A stretch of 64,000 nucleotides of DNA from contig VJWN01000011.1 in assembly GCA_007644065.1 (NCBI GenBank), forward strand, positions 62,001 to 126,000, read 5' to 3'. Every line of letters begins with the position of its first letter. Position 1 is the first letter of the stretch. The DNA comes from Margaritispora aquatica. Lineage: Eukaryota > Ascomycota > Leotiomycetes > Helotiales > Discinellaceae. The notes below the pieces were generated by a model. It ran no database searches and was not told where the DNA came from. It saw only the letters and a program-made list of their open reading frames with translations. Below, piece by piece: positions 49,013 to 61,203 of this stretch. The position numbers and the translations under genes are program-made.

Positions 49013-49996
49013 GTTGGTGCGAAGAATGGTGTGAGGTATGAGCATGAGAAGATTTGCCGACTCTGGGCTGTTCAAACAACGAAAAAGCTATAGAAATTAC
49101 TCTTTCTGTCGAGGCATCATATGCCATCATTGTCATATGCTTGATGATTAGACGAACACTAACTGAAAAGTTCAATTCGATAAGTATAAGCAATGTTATG
49201 ATGCAGCATAGGTCAAGCCACTGAAGCAACTGGTTCATTGAAACGAAGCTGTAGCGAGGTCTCCAGACTTACATATAATTCAACAAGCTAAGTTTATGAT
49301 GGGACAAATAGTCCCATGCCTTCTTGTGTTATTACTTCGAGGTCACCATGCATATATGATCTGCAAAAGCACTTATATCTAGTTCATGAAAAGTCCATTG
49401 CCACGCTATAATAGCATCTAAGCTTTTGCCCCTAGAATTACACCATCACTTGAAAGTCTCCTAACGCCCCCCAGAAGTCCTAGTATACACTCAAAGTGTC
49501 CCCAACCACCTATCCATCCAGTCATCCTGAATCGCCACTAAACAAAGAAGAATTAGGAAAAATGGCTAAGTAGCCAGATCATCCGGTCCCGTTCTCCTTA
49601 AGTACTCGTACAAAAACATTGAAAGAGAACATCACATCTAGAAGCAGCGCAACTAAATTGTATCAAAAGGTTGAATGAGCGCTCATAGACCCGGAGGAAG
49701 AAAGGCGTCCTCGGTCTTGACAGAAGAAGTGAAATATAATCAAGAGGACGCCGCCTCAAAAGAACAAAAAGGTATAGTGGTCGGTGTCAGCAAGAGAATG
49801 TCATCCTGAGTTCCCGCTGGAGCTAAAGAGAACATGCAAAGCATCGCCGAAAGCAAAGCAGACAGACAAGCTTTTCTCTCTTACCACAAACTCCACAGCT
49901 GCCCGGAACGCCTTGCTAACTCAGACCTGGAATCGTAAAACCGAAGTGACAAAGGGAATATTCGTGTGATTGTGATCAGTTGTGATCATATGGAAG
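49013..49996. other. Convergent intergenic region, nothing recognised
   Basis: Tail-to-tail spacer of the SGNH hydrolase and GPCR genes, about 1 kb. The open frame at 49784-49969 lacks motifs. No repeats seen. Confidence 0.5.
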
Positions 49997-51708
49997 CTAA
50001 ACACTCAACGCTGAGACTCCACTATGTCCACTCAAGTTGCTGAAGCCGTTGTGGTCAGTAGGATGATCAGACTCGGTGCGTGTGGTGTGGCTAGTGCCTG
50101 GACGAGTGTGGAGTTCCGTGAACGAATCCGTCTCAGAGTACTTGTCGGCTCGGTTACCCCCTGCTCTAGAACTGAGGGCGGGTTGTTGGTCGCTTTCTGA
50201 TGAGAAAGCAGCGGCCATGGTGTTCAGTCGTCCTACGCCAGAGTATCTGCGCTCGCGGATATCACGCCACAGGGACTTGACGGCTGCCCAGGATGTGATG
50301 GTGTAGATCACTGCGTTCCAAAAACCTTGTAGAGGAAGCACGAAAGCGGCGATGTAGTTCAATGGGATGTTGGCATGGGCCTTATTCACTGTCGAGAAAA
50401 TGCGGTTGGCGGATGAGGGGATCCATGTAATCATCATGACGACAAAGAAGAGCATGGAGACCTTCAAGTACGACAACAGAGCTGAGTTTGCTTCGTTCGC
50501 AGCGTAGCGACGTGGTGGTGGAATCATGTTTGAGGTTGGATTTGGGGAGCGCAAGCTGGTATTCATTTCGATTTGGCGCTCAATGGGGCTCTTTTCTGGC
50601 CATGATGTGTTGGCCATTGAATTCTCAGAGCGAGGGGATCTAGAGGCAGAAATGTTGACATAGTTGGCGGTTCCAGGAGCTCTTCGGACATTTCCATCAG
50701 GGGTACGATGGAGTTGCTCCAAATCAATGTCCATATTGTCCGACTCAGTGATTACGATATGCTTATCGACTCGAATTTGAGTACTTTCCTGGGCTGAGAA
50801 TGGATCTCGGATGATTGGCATTGGGTTTGGCGCAGGGATCTTGAAATTGCGTAGCTCATTGCGCTTGGAAATGATGACGTTACCGCATCGACAGTAGATG
50901 CCAACAGTTGCTAAAATGAAGATCCTGAAAAAATTAGATGAAAATGTCAAATATTGAGTGTGAGGCTCAAACACTTACCAAACTGGAACATAAAAGGCCC
51001 ACAATCTCCACCAATCCCACTTGACACCTATCCAACACCACAGGGTAGCTATTGAAAACGTTAATGTTCATTCCCAAGTCAAAAATGAAGATGTTTAAAT
51101 CTAGGTCTTTTGACGCAACATAAGTGCATCTTGACCCACGACTTCAAAGTTTTCTTCATTCTCAATTCTTACAACTGGACAGCGAGAAGGATGACATACC
51201 ATTGCCATACACACGACCAGTGCTTGGTCTCTGGATCCAGATGAAGATCAATCCAGGAACCAGGGGAAGACCATAACAGAACAAAAAGTACCACTTCTCC
51301 AGTTTTCGGAGTCTTTCGGCGTTGAATCGATGAAAGAATGTCAAATACACATTAACAGCCATAACGAACGTCCACAGGGCATCCGCTGGCATGAAGCTAC
51401 AGACTGTTAGATTATTCTGAGGCTGGAATTACTAGATGTGCTTACGTCTGAACCAGAACTGCTTGCAACTGGCATAATGCTCCATTTGGGTTAGTTACTC
51501 CTTCTCTGGAGATCAAGGTTGCAACACTTGTGAAGATGTTTCCAAGCGAAGCATAAAACACTAGCCGATTGATGGGCTTATGGAAATGCTTGGAGCCGAG
51601 GAACGTTAGAAGAATCCATGAGATGCCAACCAGTGACAGCGCGGAGGCTGTCCGCTCTAGACTGCTGATTATGGTAAACTGAGCCTCGGAAATGTCGACG
51701 GCAAGCAT
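49997..51708 (-). CDS. cAMP-receptor-like G-protein-coupled receptor
   Basis: Seven-span receptor of the cAMP-receptor-like (Dictyostelium cAR/GprH) class. Exons 51446-51708, 51200-51396, 50979-51048 and 49997-50924 join to 485 residues. Spans in order: LSLVGISWILLTFLG, RLVFYASLGNIFTSVATLI, DALWTFVMAVNVYLTFF, WYFLFCYGLPLVPGLIFIWI, FYVPVWIFILATVGIYC, then after a third inner loop of about 155 residues VSMLFFVVMMITWIPSSANR and YIAAFVLPLQGFWNAVIYTI. The extracellular WCWIGVKWDWWRLW block between spans 4 and 5 is a class hallmark. The large third loop and a Ser/Thr-rich tail of about 95 residues suit G-protein and kinase regulation. The ligand in fungi is unknown; roles reported for the class are in nutrient sensing and development. 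Confidence 0.92.
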
Positions 51709-54700
51709 GATGATGGAGATCTTTGGATTTTGCGAAGATGGTTGTGTTTATGACGACTTTTAAATCCAAATTCGAGGGGAATAAGTTGGCAGGGAATGGT
51801 AAGAAATCGAACTAGCTCGGGTATCAAGGGAGGCTAGTGGCGATTTGTCGTCGACCTGGACATAAAAAGTTGAAGAGGATCAATACTGTATATCAGAGTG
51901 AAAGTCCAGTCACGAAGTCCAGTTGTGTCTGAGAAAAATTCTAGAGAACTACAACAAGTTCTGGTAAAAGTCGCCTGAATTCGGATGCTGACCAGGAGAT
52001 ATGCCTTAGGATATAGAGAAAGTGTCCTTGATATCTCTATATAGAAATTTGGTTAAAAGTCGATGTTGTGTAAGGTCTGAGTAAGTGTCTGATCTGGTTG
52101 ATATTCGCTTACTGTTCGCTAACCCTGATTGAGGGTATCGTGGAGGCGTTAGGAAAATAGAGATGTGAGTGTGAGATGAAGTCCAGTAACCTCATGTGAA
52201 CAGTTTGTCAAGCCCCGTCTCAGAAAAAGTCTGTAATGTGAAAGTTGATGCTGTTTCCAGAAGGCTTCTCCTCCTTGAACGTGGAAGACCGTATTCGTAA
52301 GAATGTCGAAAGGAACTAAGACAGGATGCAGGCCCAAACTAGATTTCCAAATGAGAGCGGCAGTTTGGTCTCTTAAGCCCTCCTAGTTCAAGGTACCAAA
52401 CAGACAGTACCACAGGATCCAGCAAGATGATCAAATGTCCTCCAGAACTCGAAGAGCAGCGTACAATCCGAAAGGGTGGTCGATAAATGTCGGAGTAAGG
52501 ATTAAGCAGAACAAGATGCAGATATCACAATCACACTTATTGCTGTCGAGCCAGGGCCATCGTTCGTTCCTCTTTAAACCCCCGTGTTGGTGATGTGCTG
52601 ATAGTTTTAAAAAAGACTGTGACAAGCAAATGCAGGAGAAGAACCTGTCAAAGATGTCTCGCCAGCACAAAGTCAAGGTCCAGGTCAAGGTCCAGGGCAT
52701 CTTTCATCCTTGGACCACGCACCTCACTTGTTCTTATCTCCTCCTCCTTCCAGTCTTCCGACTATCCAAAGGAGAGTTGAGGCCGAGAGTGGCTTTTGGA
52801 TTTCATCCGTGCCGCAAGTGCAACGCTGTCTGTGCCATTCAAATTTCGATTCCGCCCACACATTCAAAACACCCTGTTCTTCCACAACTTCCACCCATTA
52901 AAATGCAGGGTCGAGTGGGATGGGGCCCGTTGAAAGACTGCGGGGTTGTACTGAACACGACCAATGGCTGTCTGGAGAGGAATATTCCCCATGGCCGCCA
53001 CGAGACACCCCGGAGGGAACACCTCCATGGGCAGCAGGCGATCACAAACAAAATCTACTTCCATAACCCTACAGCCGTTCAAAATAGGTAACTTAATCTG
53101 CTATGTGACTCAAGGTTGTCGATGAGTTGATATTGCATATCAATGCTCTTTCAAAAGTGGTTGGTTGAGTACAGATCTGGACAATATGTCCGACCTTCAT
53201 CATCACGACGCTATTGTTGGACGAGCGAACCAATCTTATAGATTCTTGGAGCTGACAAACATTGCATCCAAGCTGCGTTATGCATGTGGATAAATAGGGA
53301 GAAACGCAGTGTGCACCAAATCCGGTGGTGTCTTCAAGCACTGACTGTGCATCACGCAGGAGGAGAGAAGATTTTGAAGGAGCAGCAACAACAACACCAG
53401 CAGCCTAAGCCCTGAGAGATCCATGTCATTCTAGTGTGCCAAGGAGGCGGAGAAAGACTGGATCACGGAGGTAGATCGCTGGAGAATTCCACGAGACTCC
53501 ACGAGATTTTTCAGGCCAGCTCAGTTTAGATGAATGAGTGAGCGTTCAAATCACAGGTCATCCTGAGGCCTGAGCTTTGCGGTCTGCAACAAAGAATGAA
53601 ACTTTCGAACAACAATCACCATTGTTCTTCAATGGTCATGCTGTAATGTAAGCCTTGTGATCAAGCAACCAAGATTCTTTTTAGTCAATCTAATCAGTCT
53701 ATCGCATTACAAAAACATTGCTTCGAAAATAGGACTCGTCGTGTATAGAATTATAAGCGAGAGTGGTGTTTCCAGCTGGATTTTGTTGACCGCCGGGTAT
53801 AAAGCCATAGCCACCATCTCCATGTGCTTACATGACATTGTATCTTGTCAGTGTCAGCAATTCGAGGGCTAATCCCCGAATCAGAGTCCTTCGGTGGCTT
53901 TTGGCGGTTTCTTCTGGAACTCTGCCAATGTTTTCTCGTAAGACATTGACCCATGGATGTGGACGAGCTGATGGTCTGGACTATGGAGGCTGGCGTTGTG
54001 GCGATTCAGGTGACGGCGGCAGCGAGCGAGCACAAACAGTAGGTTGAGCAAGGTATCTGTGATACGAAACATATGTCAACACACCTGTCTCCAACATTTA
54101 GTGCTTTGTGCCCTGAGGCAACTTGCGACTTTGCGACTTGCGACTTGCTTCCTCGAGCCTCGATTGATTTACTTTTCGAAATTCTTCATCGACCAAATTT
54201 GAATACAGTAATGATATGCAGTAAGATAGGGGAGATTGCATTGCTTACCCCAGGAAGTGTTCCCGCCCCCAGTGAGGATGGAATCCGGCTGACAATTCCT
54301 GATAGGCGAGCCGTTGGACAAGCTGCGCCGCCATCGCAATTTTTTTTAATGATTGCAATTGTCATAAGTTCCCAATTAGCTGGGTCGTGGTCGTCATGGA
54401 CACTGTCCATAGACTTTATCCTGGTTTCCATCTGACCTTCGAAGTTATGACGAACTCCTACAAGGCGTCATTCGATAGAATGTCTGAATCTCTCAAACCA
54501 GAAGAGAGACGGACGAAACACATCCCATACTGGCACCTCATGGAGTACCTCCGTATTCATACGGGGCAAACTGGAGCATTGGACCCTCCCCCACAAACCC
54601 CAGTTTCCACAGTATCCCGAGTATTGCCAGGGCTCGATGCCGTGTTGATCGAAAGTAGAAGCCAACTCCGTGGTTCCAAATACAGAGAACAAAAATCTCT

Positions 54701-57700
54701 TACTTGGTTCGTAGCTACGACTTGCGACTTGGAACTGTCTCTTTGATTCTGTAGATTGGCTGATGTTGATACAGATTCAGAGCATCTTGTTGGCGAATCA
54801 GAGAATTCATCCAGGCTGCTTTGTGTAACGGTACATACCCTAGTCAATTCGCCATCCTGCAGTTTGTCGTGTTCTCTCTCAGCGCGTATCCGAAACACCA
54901 TGTGGCTAACGAGCTCTTATCGTCGCCGTCGTCGAGATGAACTGAAACAAACCAAGTTTAATTCTCAATGCGGTTCACGAGAGCAAAGGATTCACTCTCC
55001 AACAGCATGGGAATAAGACCGAGTGTGATAACTCGGCGACTGCCCTCCCAAAACGGATTGATCATGAGCAGGAGCTTGGACCAAAGTAGTCGATCAAACT
55101 GTGCATTGATAAAATTCACCATTCTTTGCCACGAGGCTGCGAGTATCTTTCATGCGTTGATGAGCATGTAATCTATTTCTCGACAGGGCAGAGTGTTAAT
55201 CACCAAGGACCAACATCCTTCAGCAAACGAAGCGAGGCATCAACGCGTAAGCGATGTATAATTATGAAATGCAGGGAGTATAATGAAAAAAGATGTTCTC
55301 ATTTACCAAGAAAGGAAAAGCATGAGCGGTTAACAGCTCATTGGGAACTGATTCATTGAGTCATCGGGATCATACAGTGAACGGAAGGATATAGGGATTT
55401 TCCTCTTTTGTGAAAAATCACGGTCTCTCAATTCCATTCGCGATTTTGGATTCGATGGAAAATGCCTAATGTATTATGTCCTCGTCCTCGCTATTGGTTC
55501 GTTCCAGCATTCACCGTGCATTGTTCTTAGTATTCTAGAACTCACATTTATCCACAACTCTTCTTCAACAATGCAACCATCACGATTCCTCGGCCATACA
55601 TCTATCAAGCCGTCTATACAATTTTGAAATTCCATTTCAAATTCCAACAACGTTCCTGCAGGAGACGCAGGCACAGCAGCATTCGGGCAGGATCACCTCC
55701 AGGGAATAGGTGAGCTTACGGCACAGTATGGCTCGTCTGCTCCTTCGGGCGACCCCAAGACCCAACGAGTCCTCGCGGCCGCCACCTGCAATTTACTATC
55801 TCAGGGGAACAAGAGGTCCTTCTGAGTTTGGATTCTGCCGGTTTCTATGCATTGAATGATTTGCGGGGCTGAGCATTTATCCCCAGGATTTAGGCCGAGC
55901 TTCCCTTCGGTGGTGCTGGTGTGGTGGTGGTGATGGTGGAGGGGGATGGCGGGGAAAATGTACGAGTGATGGGGTGGAAGGCGAGACGAGAAGCGAAAAT
56001 TATGCACTCGTATGCACTCGGATTGTTCGGTTTCTTTTCTCAGGTGGCAAGGGGCGGTGAGGACTGGAGTGAACTCAATGACTGGTTGGCAAGCAGAGAC
56101 GCTGGCGAAATTGCGTACTTGCTACGAGCTGCTCTATACCAAGTATGTGTTATATGGGACAGACCATGTCTTCCCTTCTAGTGGAAGGCTACCAGCTCTC
56201 TCTCGTCTCGGGGAATGGGTTGCATCAGCTACTCTTTCCTGGGTTATTTGGTAAATTTGCAACAATCGCCTTACTCGCGTTTTGCAAAAGCCTGAATCCT
56301 CAAGGGATATAGAGCAAAGGCACTTCGCCATTTGAATATTTCAGATTCTCTTAAGAGAGATTCCCTACAGGATTCAGAATCTTCAAAAAAGGCGAGTAAA
56401 GCTTGGGCATTTCCCTCCTACTATCGCAAGTTTGTCATGAAATCCAACGCCAGATGCGCTTGGGACAGGCTAAAAGCGTCTGGAAGTTTCATTACAGCCC
56501 ACAGTCTAAAACAGAAAAGTCACCTTGCTCTATATGTTCCTGTGACTGTTGGATCTAGTCGTCAACACTACGACATTGAGATAGTTCTCTTATGGTCCAT
56601 TTGTACTGAAGGGATGGTTTAAAAGCAGGCAATCAATTGATGGTACAAAATGCATTTGATGCACTTGCGATTCATGCTGGAATGTGGGAGTTAGTTTGAT
56701 GTTGCGTATCTGAGTACCCCCCATACAATGGTAAGACTTGGATTAACTTTCAGATGGCGAGAGAAATCAGATATGACTTATGATATTGCTCAAATCATCG
56801 ATAGAAGTATACCTACTTCTCGAATTCCCATCAGCCAATTTCAGAACTTCATATTTTCTTACTTTTACTTGGAATTTTCTCCACTATCAAACAAAGATCA
56901 CTCCAAAGTCAGTACTCTTGATCTTGGCATGTTTCATTCTTGTGGTTCTATTTCCATCCTACTGCATTCCCTCTTTGATGCTTGGTAGTAACTCAGTGTT
57001 TTGTTGAGCAGTTTTCGTCCTGTATCTATAGAAGCAATGTATTCTTGCAATCACAGGCCTATCTCTTCAATTGAAACAGGGGCAGCATAGGTTATTCATA
57101 CGTCGCGAGGGGGAGTCTCTAGGCAAGAGATTGAAGTGGAACCAAGTCAAGCCAAGTAATTCTCATGATGTCAAAGCTATGGTTGGAGTGATCATAGATA
57201 GTGTGGAATTTGAGTAGCCAGGTAGTGCTTTTCTTTTCGATCCAGATGGCGATTCTGGCTGCAGTTTGAGTTGTGACTCTGGAGGAGATACCGATGAGTT
57301 CCTATGTTTTACTTTCATGGGACTTCAAGAACTCACTACCGCCATGATATGTTTCCGGTTGTGCAATATCTTTCAGTGACTCTTATCCATATATTTTCCT
57401 ATCAATAGGCGCGCGATCTACAAACTCATTAAATAAAATTCCACATCCGACCTCTCGAATGCCAACATCAGGCCAACAAGAAGGGATCTACTACCGGGCG
57501 TTGATAATGTGCAACAAATATTGACTTGCCTGCGGAACGGCACGAAGTATTTTCCTTCTTTGACTAGTCGGCTCGAACAAAGTGCTGATCTTTACTATTT
57601 GGAGTACAAGAATGCATTCTCGTCACAACGATCTCCACTGGGTAGTTCCGTCTACTGGATCCGCGCCAGTATGTCTTACAATGCTGTCTTGGGTGCTGTT

Positions 57701-57921
57701 GCTTGGCAAGACCTCGCCGTACGAGCTCCGCGAGAACCGTAGATAGTGAGGAGATATAAGTATATATGCGTGTTGCATCGTATCCATTTTCCATACAATA
57801 CAACCGCAAATCAGCCTTCTTCTCCCATCCGAGTCTCTCAAAAATCCCAAAGAAACCCTCCAGCTAAACAATCTCTCTCTACTCTCAAACTCATCCAACA
57901 TATACATCACCAACCGCAAAC
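51709..57921. other. 6.2 kb gene-poor region
   Basis: It starts as the long promoter/leader region of the GPCR gene. I find no frame with a credible motif, signal peptide or splice set; open frames at 52630-53091, 54073-54435, 54387-54746 and 56332-56622 look like chance. Small local repeats occur: CAAGGTCCAGGT at 52671-52697, CCACGAGA at 53488-53507, CAACAA/CAG at 53380-53402, and CGACTTG at 54122-54150 with a further copy near 54717. From about 56300 onward the DNA is the left copy of the segmental duplication carrying the small secreted-protein genes. Confidence 0.55.
57761..57767 (+). promoter_or_regulatory. TATA element of small secreted-protein gene 1
   Basis: TATATAT lies 161 nt before the ATG at 57922. 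The second gene has a TATATATA 167 nt before its ATG in a similar context, which supports a shared core promoter. Confidence 0.5.
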
Positions 57922-58209
57922 ATGCTCACCAGATTCGTCTTCCTTGCCGTCCTACTCGTGCAAGCACTTGCGACTCCACTTCCCGTACGTAACCATCTTC
58001 CCATCATGAAATAAATGGGATCATTCAAATCACTCCCATTCATTCGGGAAGAAAGCAAAGCTAAAATCAATACACAGGTAACCGAGGGACAAGCCGATGA
58101 GAAGAGAGGCCTCGTAACACTTGATGTTGAGCTAGATCTTGGAATCCCACTCACTGCTGATGTGGAAATTCCCGGAGTTAAAGCGAAGATTGGAACTCCG
58201 GCGGCTTAG
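57922..58209 (+). CDS. Small secreted protein 1 of the signal-exon family
   Basis: Exons 57922-57984 and 58078-58209 join to 64 residues. The first exon is exactly a 21-residue signal peptide (starts MLTRFVFLAVLL, ends ATPLP), and the phase-0 intron follows at once. The second exon encodes EGQADEKRGLVTLDVELDLG and ends in VKAKIGTPAA. A KR in EKRG is a potential Kex2 site, which would release a 35-residue peptide without Cys made of alternating Val/Asp/Leu/Ile (beta-strand-like). No family recognised. Promoter, leader and first exon are homologous to the gene at 59935, the second exon is not. Possible secreted signal or effector; function unknown. Confidence 0.7.
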
Positions 58210-59181
58210 GTTATAGCGTGAGAGGCAGTGAGGGATCGGAATTGATCTTATGTTTATCATGTGGGGTGGGTGTATTCAAGAGCAGTGTTGGTGATGGGCA
58301 TCAAGTCTGTCACTTAAGATGGTTTGGGGCTTAATAGTTCGGGAGCGCAACATTCTTCTCAAAGAACACTTCTCAACTTGAGTTTGTTCTGACTATATGT
58401 TTTTTTTTCATGTATATACCTTAGTGAAGCACGATCTCTTGCTTTATCAACACTATCTACGAGTCTGCAAATAAAGCAGCAAAGTTCGTCTCGCATGCTT
58501 CTTCCTTCCTTTAGTTCTCTGATCTTTGTAGATTGTGTTCTTTGGAATAGATCACATTTCTCCTTTTTGCGGAGAATATTCAGGTCTCACTATGGATGAA
58601 TATGTCGCATATGAACAAAGTCGTGCTTAACATGTACTGCTTTCATTGGCGTTCTTTACTTCTCACCTAGCGAATTCGCGAGAATCCAATTGATGCTCAA
58701 TGGCTTTTCCCCCTTGATTGTCAAGAGTTTGTCACTGCGTTTAGCTACAGTTGAGCTTGGGAACGGGTTGAAATACCATGGTCTAGAGCAGAAAGATTGT
58801 CTTGTCTATATTTCCTTCGGCGCTAGAGATGTCGAAACTTCAGCATTGACATAGTTCTCTTATACTCTCTAGTGTCAAAACAACAAGTTAAGGAGAAGAC
58901 AGCTAGTTACACTAGGTGTGATACTTGGCGCGATACATAAGGTACCGTTTATGCTAGAGTGTGACTTAGTACGTTGCAAAGGTATCTAATTCACTCCGTA
59001 TAATAGACACACATGGATTGTCTGTCAGATGACCGGAAGCGGGCGGGCATCACTCAAATATTCCACTGAAATCCACGAGAGAAGTCCATGCGATACCTCC
59101 TCATATCTCAACTAGACAAACTTGGTACTCGATCATCTTCAATTTCCCCTGTGCCCTCTCCACTAGCTGGGGATCTCTTGC

Positions 59182-59268
59182 ATGTTTTTTAATTGCATTA
59201 GCAACATCTTGATCAAGATAGCCGTGATTTTATTCCTTATATCTTCAACCTTTGCGATTCGGCTCCCG
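59182..59268 (+). pseudogene. Relic signal-peptide exon of the same family
   Basis: From ATG at 59182 an open 29-codon stretch ends with IKIAVILFLISSTFAIRLP, directly followed by a GTGCGT donor in phase 0, exactly as in the three gene copies (PLP then GT). No matching second exon is found: possible acceptors near 59312-59328 lead to a stop within a few codons. Probably a decayed extra copy. Confidence 0.5.
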
Positions 59269-59767
59269 GTGCGTTCCACCCTCTCAATATCCTGGATCTC
59301 CTCAATCTACTCAGTCCTCGCAGTATCTTCGTTGTAATTAACAATTAATTCGCTGTTTAGTGAGCTGTTCTCTATGTGCAAACACCCCTTTTGATCATCT
59401 ATCAATATAATTTTATGAAAATTTTATGAAATGAAATAAAATATATGCAACATATCGGGGATCTTCAATATCAGCATCGTTCTAGCAGCAAAGTACCTAC
59501 AAACAAAATTAATTTAACTACGGAATGGTGCAAAGCGTTTCTCCGCTAACTACTTAGCTCGTACCAGGAATTGATCTTCACTATTTAGAATATCTGAACG
59601 ACTGGTATGTACTCATACCACGACGATCCTCGCTTAGTAGTCTAATCATGGGTAAGTGTAGGTATATCTTGTAACATTTGTCTTATATTCAGTCGCTTAG
59701 CCAGACCTGGCCACCGGCACTTTCCGCAAACAGTCAAACGTGAGACGACGAGGAGACTCAAGTAACT

Positions 59768-59776
59768 TATATATAT
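59768..59776 (+). promoter_or_regulatory. TATA element of small secreted-protein gene 2
   Basis: TATATATAT lies about 167 nt before the ATG at 59935 and matches the position of the element in gene 1. Confidence 0.5.
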
Positions 59777-59934
59777 GTGCTGCAATGCGCTCGGAATACG
59801 CAAAGCACTAGCCGAGATCCAACTGAACTCGAGTCTCCCAAAGAAATACCCAAGCACTCCCCAGAGAAATTCTCAGCCAAGAAATCTCTCTCTATTCCAA
59901 ATCATTCGCTCCAAATACACTACACGCCGCCAGC

Positions 59935-60372
59935 ATGCTCACCAAAGTCTACTTTCTCGCCCTCCTTCTCATACCAGCCCTCGCAGCTCCACTTCCCGTA
60001 CGTCTATACTGTTAACACGTCCCCCCTACCCCCTCTAAAACTTGGAGACGCATTCTCAAAGCTATCTCTCATACCCTATCCTATCAATGAGAGCACATGT
60101 TGACATTCGCTAAACAGTTAGTTAATGGACTAGTGGACGCAGGTGCTACTATAGGAGGCTTGACAGGTGGCCCATCGCCGGTGGCGGGGATAATAGGAGG
60201 AGGAGGAGGCCTGGTAGAAAGCACAGTAGGAAGCACGATAGCAACCGTGAAGGTTGCTGGTGGTACGGTAGGAGCCTTGATAGGCGACTCGCCGCAGATA
60301 GGAAGAGTAGGCCTGTTAGACAATGCGGTAGGAAGCTTGCCGGCTGCTCTTGGTAGTGCGTCAGGCAAATGA
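59935..60372 (+). CDS. Small secreted protein 2, Gly-rich, of the signal-exon family
   Basis: Exons 59935-59997 and 60118-60372 join to 105 residues. The 21-residue first exon (starts MLTKVYFLALLL, ends AAPLP) differs from that of gene 1 at only about half its positions and shares its intron site and phase. The mature part is hydrophobic and Gly/Val-rich with repeats such as GATIGGLTGGPSPVAGIIGG and STVGSTIATVKVAGGTVGAL, no Cys and almost no charge. This composition suggests a membrane-active or self-assembling peptide; that is inference. No family recognised. GT/AG sites are good (GTACGT donor, AAACAG acceptor). Confidence 0.7.
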
Positions 60373-61203
60373 GGAATAAAAGGATGGGGTTGCCGGGACG
60401 CTTGCTATGGTATCGCCTTTCAGTGCGCTACTTTATGTATCACCTAAGAGCTTACCTTGATAGTAAGAGGCTTCGTAAAAGGCTTGCTTGACAGAATTTG
60501 TGTCTATTGTTGGGGAGTAATGTATTTCTTTGGTTGCTTTAGGCAATGGTAATGGCAAAGTTGCGAAAACAGTTTAGGATATGCGTTGAAGAAGCTCTTA
60601 AAAGCGGAGATGGGAATCGTTTAAGTTCAAGGAGTGGTGGTGGCAAGCTTGTGGTGTGTTCCTTTCAACTCGTACTCTATATTAGCTGGAAACATCATAG
60701 CGAATGCCACTTCCCGACTTGAGTTTACGCTGAGGATAGGGTTTTTTACATGCACATGCCACGAAGCACACCATCGTACTCTATCGCCAAGCTACTGCTT
60801 TTGAGAATTGAAATATACAACAGTAAGTTCTATTTCACCTCGCCTTTTCGTCCTATGAACTCTATTATTTGCGTTACCAAGAGAATTAGCGGCAATCAAA
60901 TCACTGCCTCGATCATGCTACACTACGCTGCGAAACCCCAGATGTATCCTTTTGCTACTTATGATAGATATTGGTTGGTAAGTCAGTTTCACGAACGCGT
61001 GTTGATAGTTAGACGAGCAAGCAGGTTTCCGTGGATTGCCTAGTTGTACTACCTGGCTACCTCGTGAGATTCTGGGCTGTGAGAAGTATTTGACTTAAGT
61101 ATTGTTCTAGCTCAAATATTGAAGAATCTCCCCAGAAGTTAGGCTGGTGTGAAGATTTCTTTTGGAACATACTAAAGACTCCGAACGTGGATGTTAATTC
61201 AGT
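60373..61203. other. Spacer between small secreted-protein genes 2 and 3
   Basis: 3' end of gene 2 and promoter of gene 3. The open frame at 60750-61043 has no signal peptide or motif. The block 60713-60760 is the 3' edge of the duplication. Confidence 0.5.

Larger units (their letters stand above)
56330..58430. repeat. Left copy of a diverged segmental tandem duplication
   Basis: Several stretches match the region 58680-60770 in the same order: a block ending TAGTTCTCTTAT (56580 versus 58851), a block with GATCTTTACTATTTGGAGTA (57585 versus GATCTTCACTATTTAGAATA near 59572), the TATA leader, the signal exon, and a 3' block ACTTGAGTTTG-TCTGA (58376 versus 60717). Offsets are about 2.0-2.35 kb. 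Edges are approximate because similarity fades. Confidence 0.6.
58210..59934. other. Spacer between small secreted-protein genes 1 and 2
   Basis: It contains the 3' end of gene 1, the left part of the second duplication copy, one relic signal exon at 59182-59268, and the promoter of gene 2. Outside these I see only AT-rich sequence (for example 59330-59460). Confidence 0.55.
58680..60770. repeat. Right copy of the segmental tandem duplication
   Basis: Counterpart of 56330-58430. Shared blocks in order are the CTTG...TAGTTCTCTTAT block at 58798-58863, the GATCTTCACTATTT block near 59572, the TATA leader and CTCTCTCTAT leader of gene 2, its first exon and the 3' block at 60713-60760. The second exons and much of the spacer do not align by eye. 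Confidence 0.6.

Noticed and set aside
52630..53091. 154-codon open frame upstream of the GPCR gene
   Set aside because: Its start is in a CAAGGTCCAGGT repeat, it lacks motifs, and an equally long open frame exists on the other strand.
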